Part shown: positions 53,995 through 64,000 of the stretch, one piece after another
How positions within the stretch are numbered: the first letter of the stretch is position 1
Layout of the letters: the number at the start of each line of letters is the position of its first letter
From: Metellina segmentata
Taxonomy: Eukaryota > Arthropoda > Arachnida > Araneae > Tetragnathidae
Direction: 5' to 3'
NCBI GenBank assembly: GCA_947359465.1
Contig: OX375872.1
Coordinates: 7,076,137 to 7,140,136, forward strand
DNA: 64,000 nt
Translations under genes and position numbers: made by a program
Notes under the pieces: generated by a model
Databases searched by the model: none
What the model saw: only the letters and a program-made list of their open reading frames with translations
Told to the model about the DNA's origin: nothing

Positions 53995-55980
53995 GTCACA
54001 CCTTTTTGTTACATGTGTGCCATATCTTTTTTTGTAGTCACATTTCTGTCTTCTCAAACAGCAATGGGGATGGATCTGACTGATTACCTGTGGAATAAAG
54101 CCCACGAAAAACACCGCGCAATGGTTCTCCAACGGATGATGAAGAACGGAAAAAGGTAAAAATCTTCCCAACAAATCAATAACTTTAGGAGCGAAACTTT
54201 CCTCTACACTCATTTCGGAAGCGTTGTTTGAGGACGAGATAACAAACCCGGCATGAAAATAAACTTTCAGACTTTATGCTTTTTTTAATTTAGCCATCTT
54301 GTACGAGGTTTATTTTCAGATCGTAGATTTGGTAGAAAGGATAGTGGTTTACGAAGTGAAGAACAACGGAGTTCAGTAGAATATTCTGAGATCTTTCTAC
54401 TTTGCCATAAGTTTTAAGCTAACACCCACAGCAAATATTTCATGAATATCGTTAGTAGAAACTTTATAGATACCGCGTGAAAAATAGATGTTTATGCCAA
54501 GAGAAAAACTGCATAGATGTAACGAAATCGATGAATTGGCGAACCATGAGTTGGGTTCGTTTTACACTTGAAAGATTCATTAGATGTATTCGAAATTCGT
54601 GTAAATTTTGAAATAGTTATTTTTATGCATCCTACATTTAAGATAACGGTTTTTTATAGGCACTTGTATAGACATTTATTTTTATACTAAAGGGAAGATT
54701 TCATTTAGATTATATTGCATGACAGTTAAAAAAATATTGATAGAAAATTAACAAGCTGTTGCGTTGCAAAGGGAGACAATTCTCCAATATTTCGGGCTTT
54801 ACTGTGAACTAGAAATAATCCAATATCAATTTTTATGAATTGTCTTAAAAACAAATTGTTTTGCTATTTCTTGATATTTTTAGGCCAGATGGACCCGCCA
54901 AGATATTGATGTAGATCATTGAATGTTTTGTCAGATGTTTGCGACAAACTATCCAATTTTTCCAACTCGTATTCAATCAATAAAAGTTTTTTTTTCTCCC
55001 TATATTTTTGAGTTAAAAAGAGTTCATTAGTTTGCAAAACATATTGGAATTTGAAACAAATCGTGTTTAGGACTTATAAATTTATTCAAAGTGCAATATT
55101 GTTATTTTATAAATTTCATTTGGTAAAACTCCTGTAATAGACACAAGCAATATATGTGCTAAGTTTAATTAACTTGTAATGAAAACTAAAGTCGATTAGC
55201 ATTTTGAAAGTGATCAGCATGAAAACCTGATTTTGAGAAAAACATGTTATAAATTAAAGATTATATAATTAACTAATAATTGACTTTCAACCTAACTGAT
55301 AGTTTAATCCACCCACAATCATTTACTAATAACGTGTAGAAAGATTTTAAGTTTTAGTGTGAATAATTTGTTATTTTTTGGTCAATTTTCAGCGTTATAC
55401 CCCCTGACAATTCAAGCTCAGAGTTTGAAATTGACAAGGTATATACTGAGAGAATAATACTTTTAAATACTATACCATATACTACCTTCATTATAGTTTC
55501 TTTTCAAGCTTCTCGGGTATATTTTCTTCCTTTCAATATTATTTCAACCAAATATTTTTGGGATCCTTAATTCCAGAGGAAGTATACTTATTTCTATTCT
55601 AAGCCATACATATACACTCATCTATACACATATTCACCTTGGCAATAACAAGAAAAGCAATGCGAAAATACAAAAGTTGTAAAAAAGCAAGATCCTTCTG
55701 ATAGCAAGTGTCTTTTCTTTAAAAAGAATTGATGCTAGAGTTTCTTTTCATATTTTTCCGAAATAAATGGGTTATTAAACTGGAAAAACTTTGGTTCTCG
55801 AGTACAATTCGAAGGCATTTCGCTATCAATCACATGATTGTAAAATATCATGTTAGATAATTATAAAATATCTTCGATACGGAATTATTTCAAATACTTA
55901 AGCGACGTTGAATTCAGTCGAAACTGCAGAACTTAAGGATATTGATTATTAACCCTCTGAAGTCATGACTTCTGACCAGT
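53995..55980. other. No gene or recognised repeat
   Basis: AT-rich; a 79-codon minus frame (53974-54213) lies over the SINE tail and is not recognised. Confidence 0.35.
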
Positions 55981-55984
55981 TTTG

Positions 55985-56345
55985 ACCTTCTTGACCATTA
56001 GAATCTTTCCTAAGGAAAGAAGTAATAGAATCTTTTTACAAAGAATATTTTATTCTAAGAAAGGACCGTTAGAATCCATCCCATGGATTCTATTCTAAGA
56101 AAAGGGTCAATAGAATCTTACAAAGGATTCCATTCTAAGAAAAGATAATAGAATATTTTTCACACACACAAATGACTCTATTCCAAGGAAATTAGTAACA
56201 TAATCTTTCCAAAGAATTCTATTCTGATGAAAGGAGAAATGGAATATTTCCAAAGGGTTTTAAAGAAAAGAGAAATGGAAAAAAATCTTTTTCAAAAGTA
56301 TTATCTTATAAAGAAATATTTCCAAAAGTTGAAAGAGAATAGTTG
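55985..56345 (-). repeat. GAATCCTTTGGAAAGATTC minisatellite, array 3
   Basis: About seven inverted units (TCTTTCCAAAGAATTCTATT-type), followed by AGTCGTTAAGTGTGTTATGG, the same tail as array 2. Confidence 0.7.
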
Positions 56346-56349
56346 TGCT

Positions 56350-56745
56350 TAGTCAGTCGTTAAGTGTGTTATGGGGTAAAATAACATTTATAACGCTCCT
56401 AGATTAAACCTTTTAATTGCGAACTGTAGCATTGCATTGCAGAATTGACTACTCTACAGCAAATGTAAAAGTAGAGTGGTAACCTTTTATGTGCCCAGAT
56501 CATGTGACCTAAACTAGTAGTAGCGTGACTCTGCTTCCGTCAGCTGTGTGGAACCTAACATTCAACATATGATTAGTGCATTTCAACTAGTGTTGAAAAT
56601 TATCTTTACATGCATAGAATCACAGATTTCTCACAAACTGTGAATTATCATTTAATGAATTTGTGTGTGGAGTGAGACGTAACATCATACGAACCAAATA
56701 CGAAGGAAAAAATTTAAAACTCCTCCAGTGATGCAGTCTTTAGGG
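56350..56745. other. No gene or recognised repeat
   Basis: Unassigned. Confidence 0.35.
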
Positions 56746-56749
56746 CATT

Positions 56750-57320
56750 TATATATCTAGGAGGCGGATGTCTCTGTGCTTTCCAAGGTAGTCCCATAAG
56801 TACTCTATTATGTTGAGATCAAGATATTTTGCTGGCTTCATTTTTAAAGAATTTGTCAACGAGGTTTGCTTCCATAAATAAGAAATCCGATCCATATGTA
56901 CCTCTGAAATGTGTTAGATAACGGTGCATAAAAGTGTTGCACGATATCTCACAGATCCTCTGTTGAAAACGTGTAGGGCGTAAGTTCATCGATCATTATT
57001 CCACTACCAAAACGATCCCATTCCGTAATGTTCGGAGGAAGTTTCGAATCAGATGTTAAACTAAACCTAGACTGATCAGTAAAGAATAATGCTAATTGTG
57101 ATGTTTGATACAACAGTTCCCGTGAAGGTTGTAAGCTCAGTTATTGGTCTTGAGAATCAGTTTATGAACTTGTCCAGGCCTCCTTACAGTATTTACAGAC
57201 TGAAATACTGACACATCCATTATTGCTGCTTCCATTATTGCTTCGAAACGGCCGATAATGCGCCACTCCACAGATTCTTCGAAATGATACTTCCATAACA
57301 AACCGTTTTGAGTCCTCACA
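56750..57320 (-). pseudogene. Tc1-like transposase relic
   Basis: Minus strand: VEWRIIGRFEAIMEAAIMDV (first HTH), VNTVRRPGQ (hinge), then FTDQSRFSLTSDSKLPPNI, the first catalytic block with the usual Glu after Asp changed to Gln, then DRFGSGIMID, and QNILISTQ. Stops and frame changes interrupt it; the second catalytic Asp motif is lost. It belongs to a different Tc1 lineage from the others here. Confidence 0.65.
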
Positions 57321-57329
57321 CACTGAAAT

Positions 57330-58390
57330 CAAACGCTGTATTGCAGAAATTCACTCAGATATTCACTTTGGGCATGATTCATCGTCAGATGACGTAACGC
57401 CTTGATTTGCATATCTGAAACCATTTGATCACTTTTGATTGGATAATGCTAATTAGGCTTTTCTTTCACACATTCCCTGAAAAATTCATTACATTGAATG
57501 GGTATTTCATGAAATATAATTATTTTTGGGTATATAAAGACAATTTTGGACGTGAGTGTATATGGCTGAGAAATAAAATAGTCAGTCGAGTTTAACAAAA
57601 ATCTTAGGGGGTCGTCACTAAAATGACCCTTATCTGTGTGGTTTGACATGGAATATACTAGTACAAATACTCTTCGAAGATTATCGAAAAATTTCGGTCG
57701 TCCATAAAATCACTTCTTCTATATGTAATTCGAAAACATGAAAATTTATTTTAGCAGCATCGACTTCGTCTTTTGTCTCCTTCGGATGTTTTTCGAAACA
57801 TTGATGCAAACATTTTTTGAATAGGACAAAATATACTGTCAGAAATGATGACAGACAACCTCTCTCTACAATCTTGAAGTGTTTTGTCGCCGAGAATCCT
57901 TGGTTCTCTATGGATAAGTGACATTTCAGGTATCTAAAATATGAAGAGAATACATATGGGATGTCGTTTTGACCAACTCTTGTAAGCTTTAAATTTCGCC
58001 ATCGATTCAAGTTTTAGATAGTTCTGATATCTCGTCGAAACAACTTCAATAGTTAAGTAGGCATTCTATATATCTTGTTATCAAAAATTATTATTAACCC
58101 TCCAAGTGACGAAAATCAAGATCTGATCCATTTTGTAAATCTCGTCATTAAGAATTATCGATATGTTTATGACAAGAGTCAGTTTTTTTCGAAAGACTTG
58201 TTGTCCACCAGGAGAGTCATGACAAAAATAGAGCAAAGTGTTTTGAATGTTTGACCTTTGCTTTTCAAGCTTAGCAATTTCATTTGTAGGAGAAGTATGG
58301 TTAACAGATTTTACTTGTACGAAATGAATGGATTAGATATTCATATTTATATTTAGCTGAAGGTGCTAACAGAGTAAAATTGAAAAGATT
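57330..58390. other. No recognised gene; palindrome-family module at 58015-58160
   Basis: The minus-strand 109-codon frame at 57681-58010 has no recognised domain. At 58025-58150 there are CTGATATCTCGTCGAAAC, AATCAAGATCTGATCC and AAATCTCGTCATTAAGAATT, the dispersed palindrome family. Confidence 0.35.
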
Positions 58391-58394
58391 TGTG

Positions 58395-58655
58395 GACAAT
58401 TCGGTGGAATAGCAACCGGAGGGTTGCGTATTCGTAAAACGATCCAACCAAAGACCGTCGGGCACGTGGTGGCTGGTGTACGTTAAAACGGTCGTGGCCT
58501 CAAATGTCCTCTCGTTTGCGTGGTGTTTGGAGAGTGGATTGACAGCTCACGTGTTGACTCGTCATCTGACCGTGATTAGAAATGATGAGGTGTTGTCCTT
58601 GATAATAGTTCATTGTGTTTGTCGGGTTTAAAATAAAATCTAACTACCCACCTGT
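58395..58655 (+). repeat. tRNA-derived SINE, copy 9 (near full length)
   Basis: Head AATAGCAACCGGAGGGTTGC, body GTACGTTAAAACGG, TTGCGTGGTGTTTGGAGAG, TGACCGTGATTAGAAATGAT, then a poorly preserved tail. Confidence 0.8.
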
Positions 58656-58734
58656 AAAAAATTCACGATTTCTGCAACCTTTTGAAACTGCGTAGTAACT
58701 CTACATATTTGAATGCCTTTTCATTATTAATTAA

Positions 58735-58872
58735 AATGTTTGTAGCTTGGATGTTAACACAACCTCGCTTTGGAGCAACACGATGAGTATTGGTGAAGAT
58801 CCGGGATTCATACCGAAGGGCAAGATCCAAGGACAACACCTCGTAATTTTGAACAACGGTCAAATGACCGAC
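58735..58872 (-). repeat. tRNA-derived SINE, copy 10 (3' part)
   Basis: Minus strand: TTTGACCGTTGTTCAAAATT, ACGAGGTGTTGTCCTTGGAT, CCCTTCGGTATGAATCC, ATGTGTTGCTCCAAAG-like order. Confidence 0.7.
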
Positions 58873-58874
58873 AA

Positions 58875-59300
58875 AATTTTGGAAACCTTTTTAATTTAAT
58901 TTCTTTGAAACATGTGAGAAAATTTGTAAAGATTATCTTGTAGATTCGAGAAGTATTGCAACCCCGTCGATTGGGGTTGAATGAATCCAAGGAAATATTC
59001 TATTGGTCATAGAGGGTTTTTTCGGAACCTTTTTAATTTAATTTCTTTGAAACATGTGAGAAAATTTGTAAAGATTATCTTGTAGATTCGAGAAGTATTG
59101 CAACCCCGTCGATTGGGGTTGAATGAATCCAAGGAAAGATTCTATTGGTCATAGAGGGTTTTTTCGAAACCTTTTTAATTTAATTTCTTTGAAACATGTG
59201 AGAAAATTTGTAAAGATTATCTTGTAGATTCGAGAAGTATTGCAACCCCGTCGATTGGGGTTGAATGAATCCAATGAAAGATTCTATTGGTCATAGAGGG
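58875..59300 (+). repeat. Three nearly identical 142-bp tandem units
   Basis: ACCTTTTTAATTTAATTTCT starts at 58885, 59027 and 59169, exactly 142 bp apart. Each unit contains a hairpin CAACCCC-GTCGATT-GGGGTTG. The units differ at only a few bases, so the expansion is recent. Confidence 0.95.
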
Positions 59301-59309
59301 AAGGCTGTT

Positions 59310-60260
59310 GAATGGAGAGATGCGTGTTTTTAATATCGTATCATTGCATATCGTAAAATTGGGCATTTTTGTTCGAAATTTAATTACAAACGCAGTTTTA
59401 TGTTCCAATTCTTAAAGTTTACTGAAAATATTAAAATGGTATTTTTTGAGGGTAATACATGTTTTTCAGATGAGTTCAATAGAAGTTAAAAGCAGAAGAA
59501 AATCAAGGAAAGTGGAAGAATGCATTTCCCCTTGAAACAGATTATGTTTGGAAGCACAGAAGGAAGGACAAATATCTTTTTTTTAGTATTCATATGTATT
59601 ACATACTCGTAGAATAAAATATTTTATGTAAGAATTTTTTTCAAAATATTGTGAAAATGATCCTAATTTTTAAAAATAGTGGAAAGCAATGTCGTTTTCT
59701 CATTGGTATCGATGCGTTAAATATGTGTCTGAAATGAAACAAGATATATTAATAAAGTATTTGTTGACTGTATGTTTTCGTGTCATTTATCCCATCATTA
59801 GCGATATTAACCACATCTTGGTGGACATTGTTCATCCCAAAATTGGTAACTTATCGTGAATACATCTTTCCATTCAGACCAGTGCTAGGCAGTGGCGTAC
59901 ACAGACTTCTTTTATGTGTCTGAAAAAGAACAGGCATGAATGTTGGAATCACTAGGCTTTTTCACTAGTTCTTTGAGGATTCAAAACACTGACTTGAATG
60001 CTAATATTCATGTTATACTACAAGGGCGTACCCAGGATCTAAAATAGTAGGTGACCCATCTTATTACCCAAGTAGTCAAGTTTTTATTTTTTACTACCTT
60101 TTTAAAAACACTGTCAAAATCTTAAAGATCACTGTAACTATCCAATACTAACAAATACTTCTATATAATAGTAAGAAAAAAGTACTAAAATTGTTCTACT
60201 TTCCTAAAGACCAAGTGTTTTCGGAAACAAACCAAATGAATTTAAGGGGGAACGGGAGCA
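59310..60260. other. No gene or recognised repeat
   Basis: AT-rich; one weak CATTAGCGATATTAACCACA module near 59795. Confidence 0.35.
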
Positions 60261-60261
60261 T

Positions 60262-60490
60262 TCAATTTACGTCGTACTAGAGCTACACAACGTGTTGTTG
60301 ACGAAGGTCTGTAATCAATCCCGAAGGAAAGACCCGAGGACAGTACCACGTAATTCAGAACCACGGTCAGTTAACGAGACAACGCCGGAGCTGGCACCCC
60401 ACCTCTTCAAACTTCCACGCCAACGTGAAGACATTTGTGCCACGACGGATTTGACGTGCATCAGCCCCTCTACACTGCGGTGTTGAAGTT
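60262..60490 (-). repeat. tRNA-derived SINE, copy 11
   Basis: Minus strand: TGGTGCCAGCTCC near the middle, CACGTTGGCGTGGAAGTTTG, CTGACCGTGGTTCTGAATTA, TCGGGTCTTTCCTTCGGG, with the tail cut at TAGCTCTAGTAC. Confidence 0.8.
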
Positions 60491-60494
60491 GGCA

Positions 60495-61370
60495 AGTTTC
60501 GAAGTCTCAAAATTTGAAATTGTTTCTTCGTATACCCCTTGAAAGCGGTTTCTTAAAAATTTCATTGTAATTTTGGTTTTCGTTGTAGTGCTTCCACAGT
60601 AAGAATTCTGAAGCACATTGAACAAAATTCAAAGTTTTCTAAATTTGCCAAATGCTCTTGAATAACAAAAAGATTAGCATGTTTCATATCTGTTATTTTA
60701 ACATGGCTAAAAAACTAGTCGAAGTTCAGACTTTTTTCGTAAACAGTACTAACTATTCTGGACGAATAATTCCATCTTGTTTTACAATATGTAGTAATCG
60801 TTTTCCACGAAATTTATCGAGAAATTTTGCACGCTTTGGCAATTTGGAGAAAAAAAGCTACAAGACAATCCATAGTAGCGAAAAGACTGCGACATTCGGG
60901 TATGTTTGAATCACTATGGGACAATGAAAAATTTAAGTAGTTTTCATAGCAGTGAACATTAGGGGCTTGCGGAAAAGACGCCTTAATATATATTGGCTTG
61001 TACTCTATAATGAAGAGGCCACCATCACTCTTCTGTGCCGTTGCTGCCTTGTATTCATTGCTGCCTTGTATGTTGCTGCCTTGTCTTAGAAAAAAAACCT
61101 TTATACTACTCTTTCAATTGTAAAGCAATATACACGTGTAAATTGTGATTTATACGAGACATCATCAGCTAATATGGCAAAAAGATTTTTCTAATTGTTT
61201 AATATTTTAAGTACGTGTACAGATTCAATTAAATCATTTTGATGCCACCTTTAAATATTGTAAAAGTCTCGAAACGATTTTTTAGAAGGCTGTTATAAGA
61301 AGGGGATCATACTGTGCAGAGTAATTCAAAAGCTCCAAATAATTAGTTGTTCGACATTTGTGTTTGATTT
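60495..61370. other. No gene or recognised repeat
   Basis: The 85-codon frame at 60652-60909 is not recognised. Confidence 0.35.
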
Positions 61371-61374
61371 GAGC

Positions 61375-61610
61375 ACGAAGGTACTTCGACACTCGATCCA
61401 ACCAAGGACCGCCGTGTAGAGGGTAGTGGTGCACGTTAAATCCGTCGTGGCCCAAATGTCCTCACGTTCGTGTGGAAGTTTGAAGACTGTGGTTCCAAAT
61501 AAGGTACGTCATTTGACCGTGGTTAAAAATTATGAGGTAGTGTCCTGGGATCTGTCCTTCGGCATTGATTCTGGACCGTCGTCAATAGCCCATTTTGTAG
61601 CTCTTCTACA
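61375..61610 (+). repeat. tRNA-derived SINE, copy 12
   Basis: TCGATCCAACCAAGGACCGC, GGTGCACGTTAAATCCGTCG, TGGAAGTTTGAAGACTGTGG, TTTGACCGTGGTTAAAAATT, GGATCTGTCCTTCGGCATTG, GTCGTCAATAGCCCATTTTG. Confidence 0.85.
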
Positions 61611-61614
61611 AAGT

Positions 61615-62650
61615 ATATACATTGAAACTTTATTTCCCTTTTTTTTTCTTCCTTCGTCATGCGGTGGTCAAGGGAAGGAAGCATGCCGATTTCTTACAAA
61701 ATAAAACTAAAGACTATTACAAAACAGCTTTTGCTGACAGCTTTTTTTAAGAAGAATAGAGATCAATGAACACGTTTAGGTTCTGTCACTCTCTAATGAA
61801 AAATATCTATTTTCCATTGCTTTATTACTATGGTCGTGTTTTAACAAATTCAATGTCGCCTCATCATTCGATTCCGCTTGAAATATTATATAAGAATCAA
61901 TCAAAAAAGATATTTTTAAAATTTTAGCATTTGTTCCCTTTTTGTAAAAATGTGTCTCAATAAAATCTATTTGTTAACTGCACAATTTTATCATCTCTTA
62001 GAATACTGTCAAGGGGTCTTCTCCGGGGAGCTGGTCAAGAATCGAGATGAAAAAAATATGGCGTTAATTTAGTTTCAAAGCGTTTATTTCAGAAGACCAT
62101 TACATATTCATAAATTGTTTTTTCCTTTAAAAATTTGTTGAAGCATTAAACTTTACGGTCATGAAGACCCCAAAATATATTTTACATACACATAAAACAA
62201 ACCCTACTTTAGAAGACCCTGTAAAATTATCCCAGAAACCTCTAACTCAATCGCAATAAATCTGCAGAAAATGAAAAATATTTCGTTTTATATTAGTTTA
62301 TATTCCTGCTTTAGATCTAAACAAAAATTATGGGTTAAGACTTTTGTCATAGCTTAAAGTTTTAGGTGTAATTTAAACTTTATAAGCACAAAAGAATATA
62401 AAAGCAATTACAATAAGAGATGTAATCAATAGAATCAAAACGGGATAAAAAACAAAACTTAAAAGAACATATTTAAAAGAAAAAATTGTATCGTCCAAAT
62501 GTGATGGTTAAAGTGGGAGTAAGAAGTGTGAGCAGGAAGAGGATTTATGTGAGTTGACCCCAACCTCATCCAATTAGAAGAGTTCAGTGTTGATACCAGT
62601 TGGGGGAAGTATATCTCCCTTTTACTCAATAGTATAGTTTACATGACAAA
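61615..62650. other. No gene or recognised repeat
   Basis: AT-rich, no supported coding. Confidence 0.35.
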
Positions 62651-62657
62651 ACCGATA

Positions 62658-62838
62658 GACCCGGGTAATTCGAGGGTGAAAGGGATTTTCGAAGATTACC
62701 CGCGTTGCATTATGGGAAAAGAGGGTAAACTCAAAAACACGGGACTTGACTAGGATTGAGATCAACCCGTGTATTTCCTCGCTTTTTCCCCAAGTTGGGA
62801 AAGCGGAGTAGAAAAAACCGGTTTAACTCTCCTTTTAC
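62658..62838 (+). repeat. ~306-bp tandem repeat, unit 1 (interrupted)
   Basis: Runs GACCCGGGTAATTCGAGGGT to GCGGAGTAGAAAAAACCGGT and CTCCTTTTAC, then resumes after the inserted MITE as GGTTATTCAGCTCATGTAAA. The same order is in unit 2. Confidence 0.8.
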
Positions 62839-62839
62839 C

Positions 62840-63378
62840 TAGAGTGTCTATATAATAAGAGTGGCGACAAGGGACCAAATTTGGCCCAATGCGCATGAGC
62901 GGCAGCCATTTTTCTACTAGAATCGTCTCAAAGAAGGTTTCTGGGCGAATTAACATATCATTTCAAGGAGAACAAAAAGCATATGATTGTTATAATATGG
63001 ATACATTCGGTATAAATGAATCATATAAACGCTCAATTCCATGCGTATTTGATGAGATGGATTATACAACGCGCTAACGTAGATTGCGGGAAACGCCAAT
63101 TTGTTCAAAAAAAGCTATTTACTTAAAAAGTCTTCAAATTTATATTGACAAAACACTAAAATAATAATAAATAAACATTCCAGAACACGAAATGGAACAT
63201 GAATAAGCTATATTTTCTTTTTTATTTAATGTACACACGTTTTTCTCGCACACACAAAAAGTTCCCATGTTAAGTCTACGGGAGCTAGGAAAAGACCGCC
63301 TCGGGCTGTAGAAAAGGTCTCTAAGCCAATCAGAAAATGTTTCCCGTATGTCGCCACTCTTATTATATAGGCACTCTA
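62840..63378. mobile_element. hAT-type MITE (539 bp) inserted in the tandem repeat
   Basis: 30-bp TIRs starting TAGAGTGTCTATATAATAAG with one mismatch (62840-62869, 63349-63378). Flanks CTTTTACC and CTTTTAAC look like an 8-bp duplication with one difference. The YARNG-type tip fits hAT. No transposase; the 62-codon frame at 62889-63077 is not recognised. Confidence 0.75.
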
Positions 63379-63510
63379 CTTTTAACCGGTTATTCAGCTC
63401 ATGTAAACGGTACTATTGTCGAACCTGTCAAGACTTGACCAGAGAGAGAAACAGAGAGTCAGTAGAATGTCTTTTTTTCAACTTTTTTTTTTTTCAACAA
63501 CAAACCAAAC

Positions 63511-63700
63511 GACCCGTTAATTCGTGGGTGAAACGAATTTTCGATGATTACACGCCTTGCATCATAGGAAAGGAGCTTAACGCAAGCAGGAGCATCAACG
63601 CTTAATTCTTCGCTTTATCCACATGTTGGGGAAGCGGAGTAGAAAAAACCCGGTTTAACTCTTCTTTTACACAGTTATTTGGCTCATGTAAAAGGTATAG
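63511..63700 (+). repeat. ~306-bp tandem repeat, unit 2
   Basis: GACCCGTTAATTCGTGGGTG to GCGGAGTAGAAAAAACCCGG and CTTCTTTTACACAGTTATTT then GGCTCATGTAAAAGG: uninterrupted counterpart of unit 1. Confidence 0.8.
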
Positions 63701-63824
63701 ACCAAGAGATAGATCACTTTTATTTACCCCAAATTTACCATAAGCTTTGTTGTGTGCTTAAGAATACCCATAACCCACTGCCTTCAAAAAGGTATTTCTT
63801 AATGTTGGCGAGTGGTGGGGGGCC

Positions 63825-63865
63825 GAGTAATGACGTCATCAATATGGCTGCCGCGCAAACTTGTG
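63825..63865 (+). promoter_or_regulatory. CRE plus YY1-like cluster
   Basis: TGACGTCA (about 63831-63838) is a perfect CRE palindrome, followed within a few bases by CAATATGGCTGCCGCGC, whose inverse resembles a YY1 site. Promoter-like in content, but no downstream gene is visible before the window ends. Confidence 0.3.
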
Positions 63866-64000
63866 ACACTTTACTTAAACGAACCTAGCTCCTCAACGAA
63901 GAGTCGTAGAGCATTGTACTTTTTTTTAAATTACTCGTAATTAAATATCCATTGTTTTATGTAATAACAATATAGGTCGTAAGTGTAATAGTTTTCCTGA

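Noticed and set aside
53974..54213. 79-codon minus-strand frame as a gene
   Set aside because: Starts over a SINE tail, no recognised domain, no supporting splice or poly(A) context.

Overview
The window is AT-rich eukaryotic nuclear DNA made almost entirely of transposable elements (TEs) and tandem repeats. Nothing looks prokaryotic: there are no operons, rRNA genes or CRISPR arrays. The mix of Tc1/mariner, hAT, P/THAP9-like, BEL/Pao, Ty3/gypsy and Helitron-like DNA, with a tRNA-derived SINE copied about a dozen times, fits an arthropod. A spider or other chelicerate is my best guess; this is inference from the TE families, since no host gene could be identified.

Layout. 1-3 kb: a degenerate hAT element (7-1229) sits inside a minus-strand BEL/Pao relic. 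3-5 kb: a Tc1 scrap and unassigned sequence. 5.26-9.29 kb: a nearly full-length P-superfamily (THAP9-like) transposon with 24-bp terminal inverted repeats (TIRs), 11-bp internal inverted repeats and a target-site duplication (TSD), inserted at the junction of a dimeric repeat. 12.3-13.7 kb: Helitron-like and mariner remnants. 13.75-20.72 kb: a Ty3/gypsy retrotransposon with almost identical LTRs, interrupted reading frames, and an 862-bp TIR element inside its 3' part. 22.19-23.69 kb: a complete-looking DD41D mariner-like element with an intact 358-residue transposase. 23.7-28.8 kb: hAT, Tc1, Helitron-like and SINE fragments. 28.8-40.9 kb: mostly unique or decayed sequence with SINEs, a Tigger fragment, a LINE 3' end and degenerate satellites. 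40.94-42.29 kb: a mariner whose third catalytic Asp codon has become Tyr. 46.3-48.9 kb: two Tc1 elements side by side, the second with an intact 333-residue transposase and DD32E spacing. 49.9-51.8 kb: a Helitron-like element between Tc1 remnants. 52-64 kb: SINEs, minisatellites, a decayed Tc1, a 3 x 142-bp array and a tandem repeat split by a hAT-type MITE.

Only two protein genes look intact: the DD41D transposase (22362-23438, minus) and the DD32E Tc1 transposase (47657-48658, minus). All other recognisable coding sequence is broken. The SINEs and MITEs encode nothing and would depend on enzymes supplied by autonomous partners. Two short open frames (43627-43863 plus, 33567-33836 minus) lie next to splice-acceptor-like sequence and are weak candidates for host exons.
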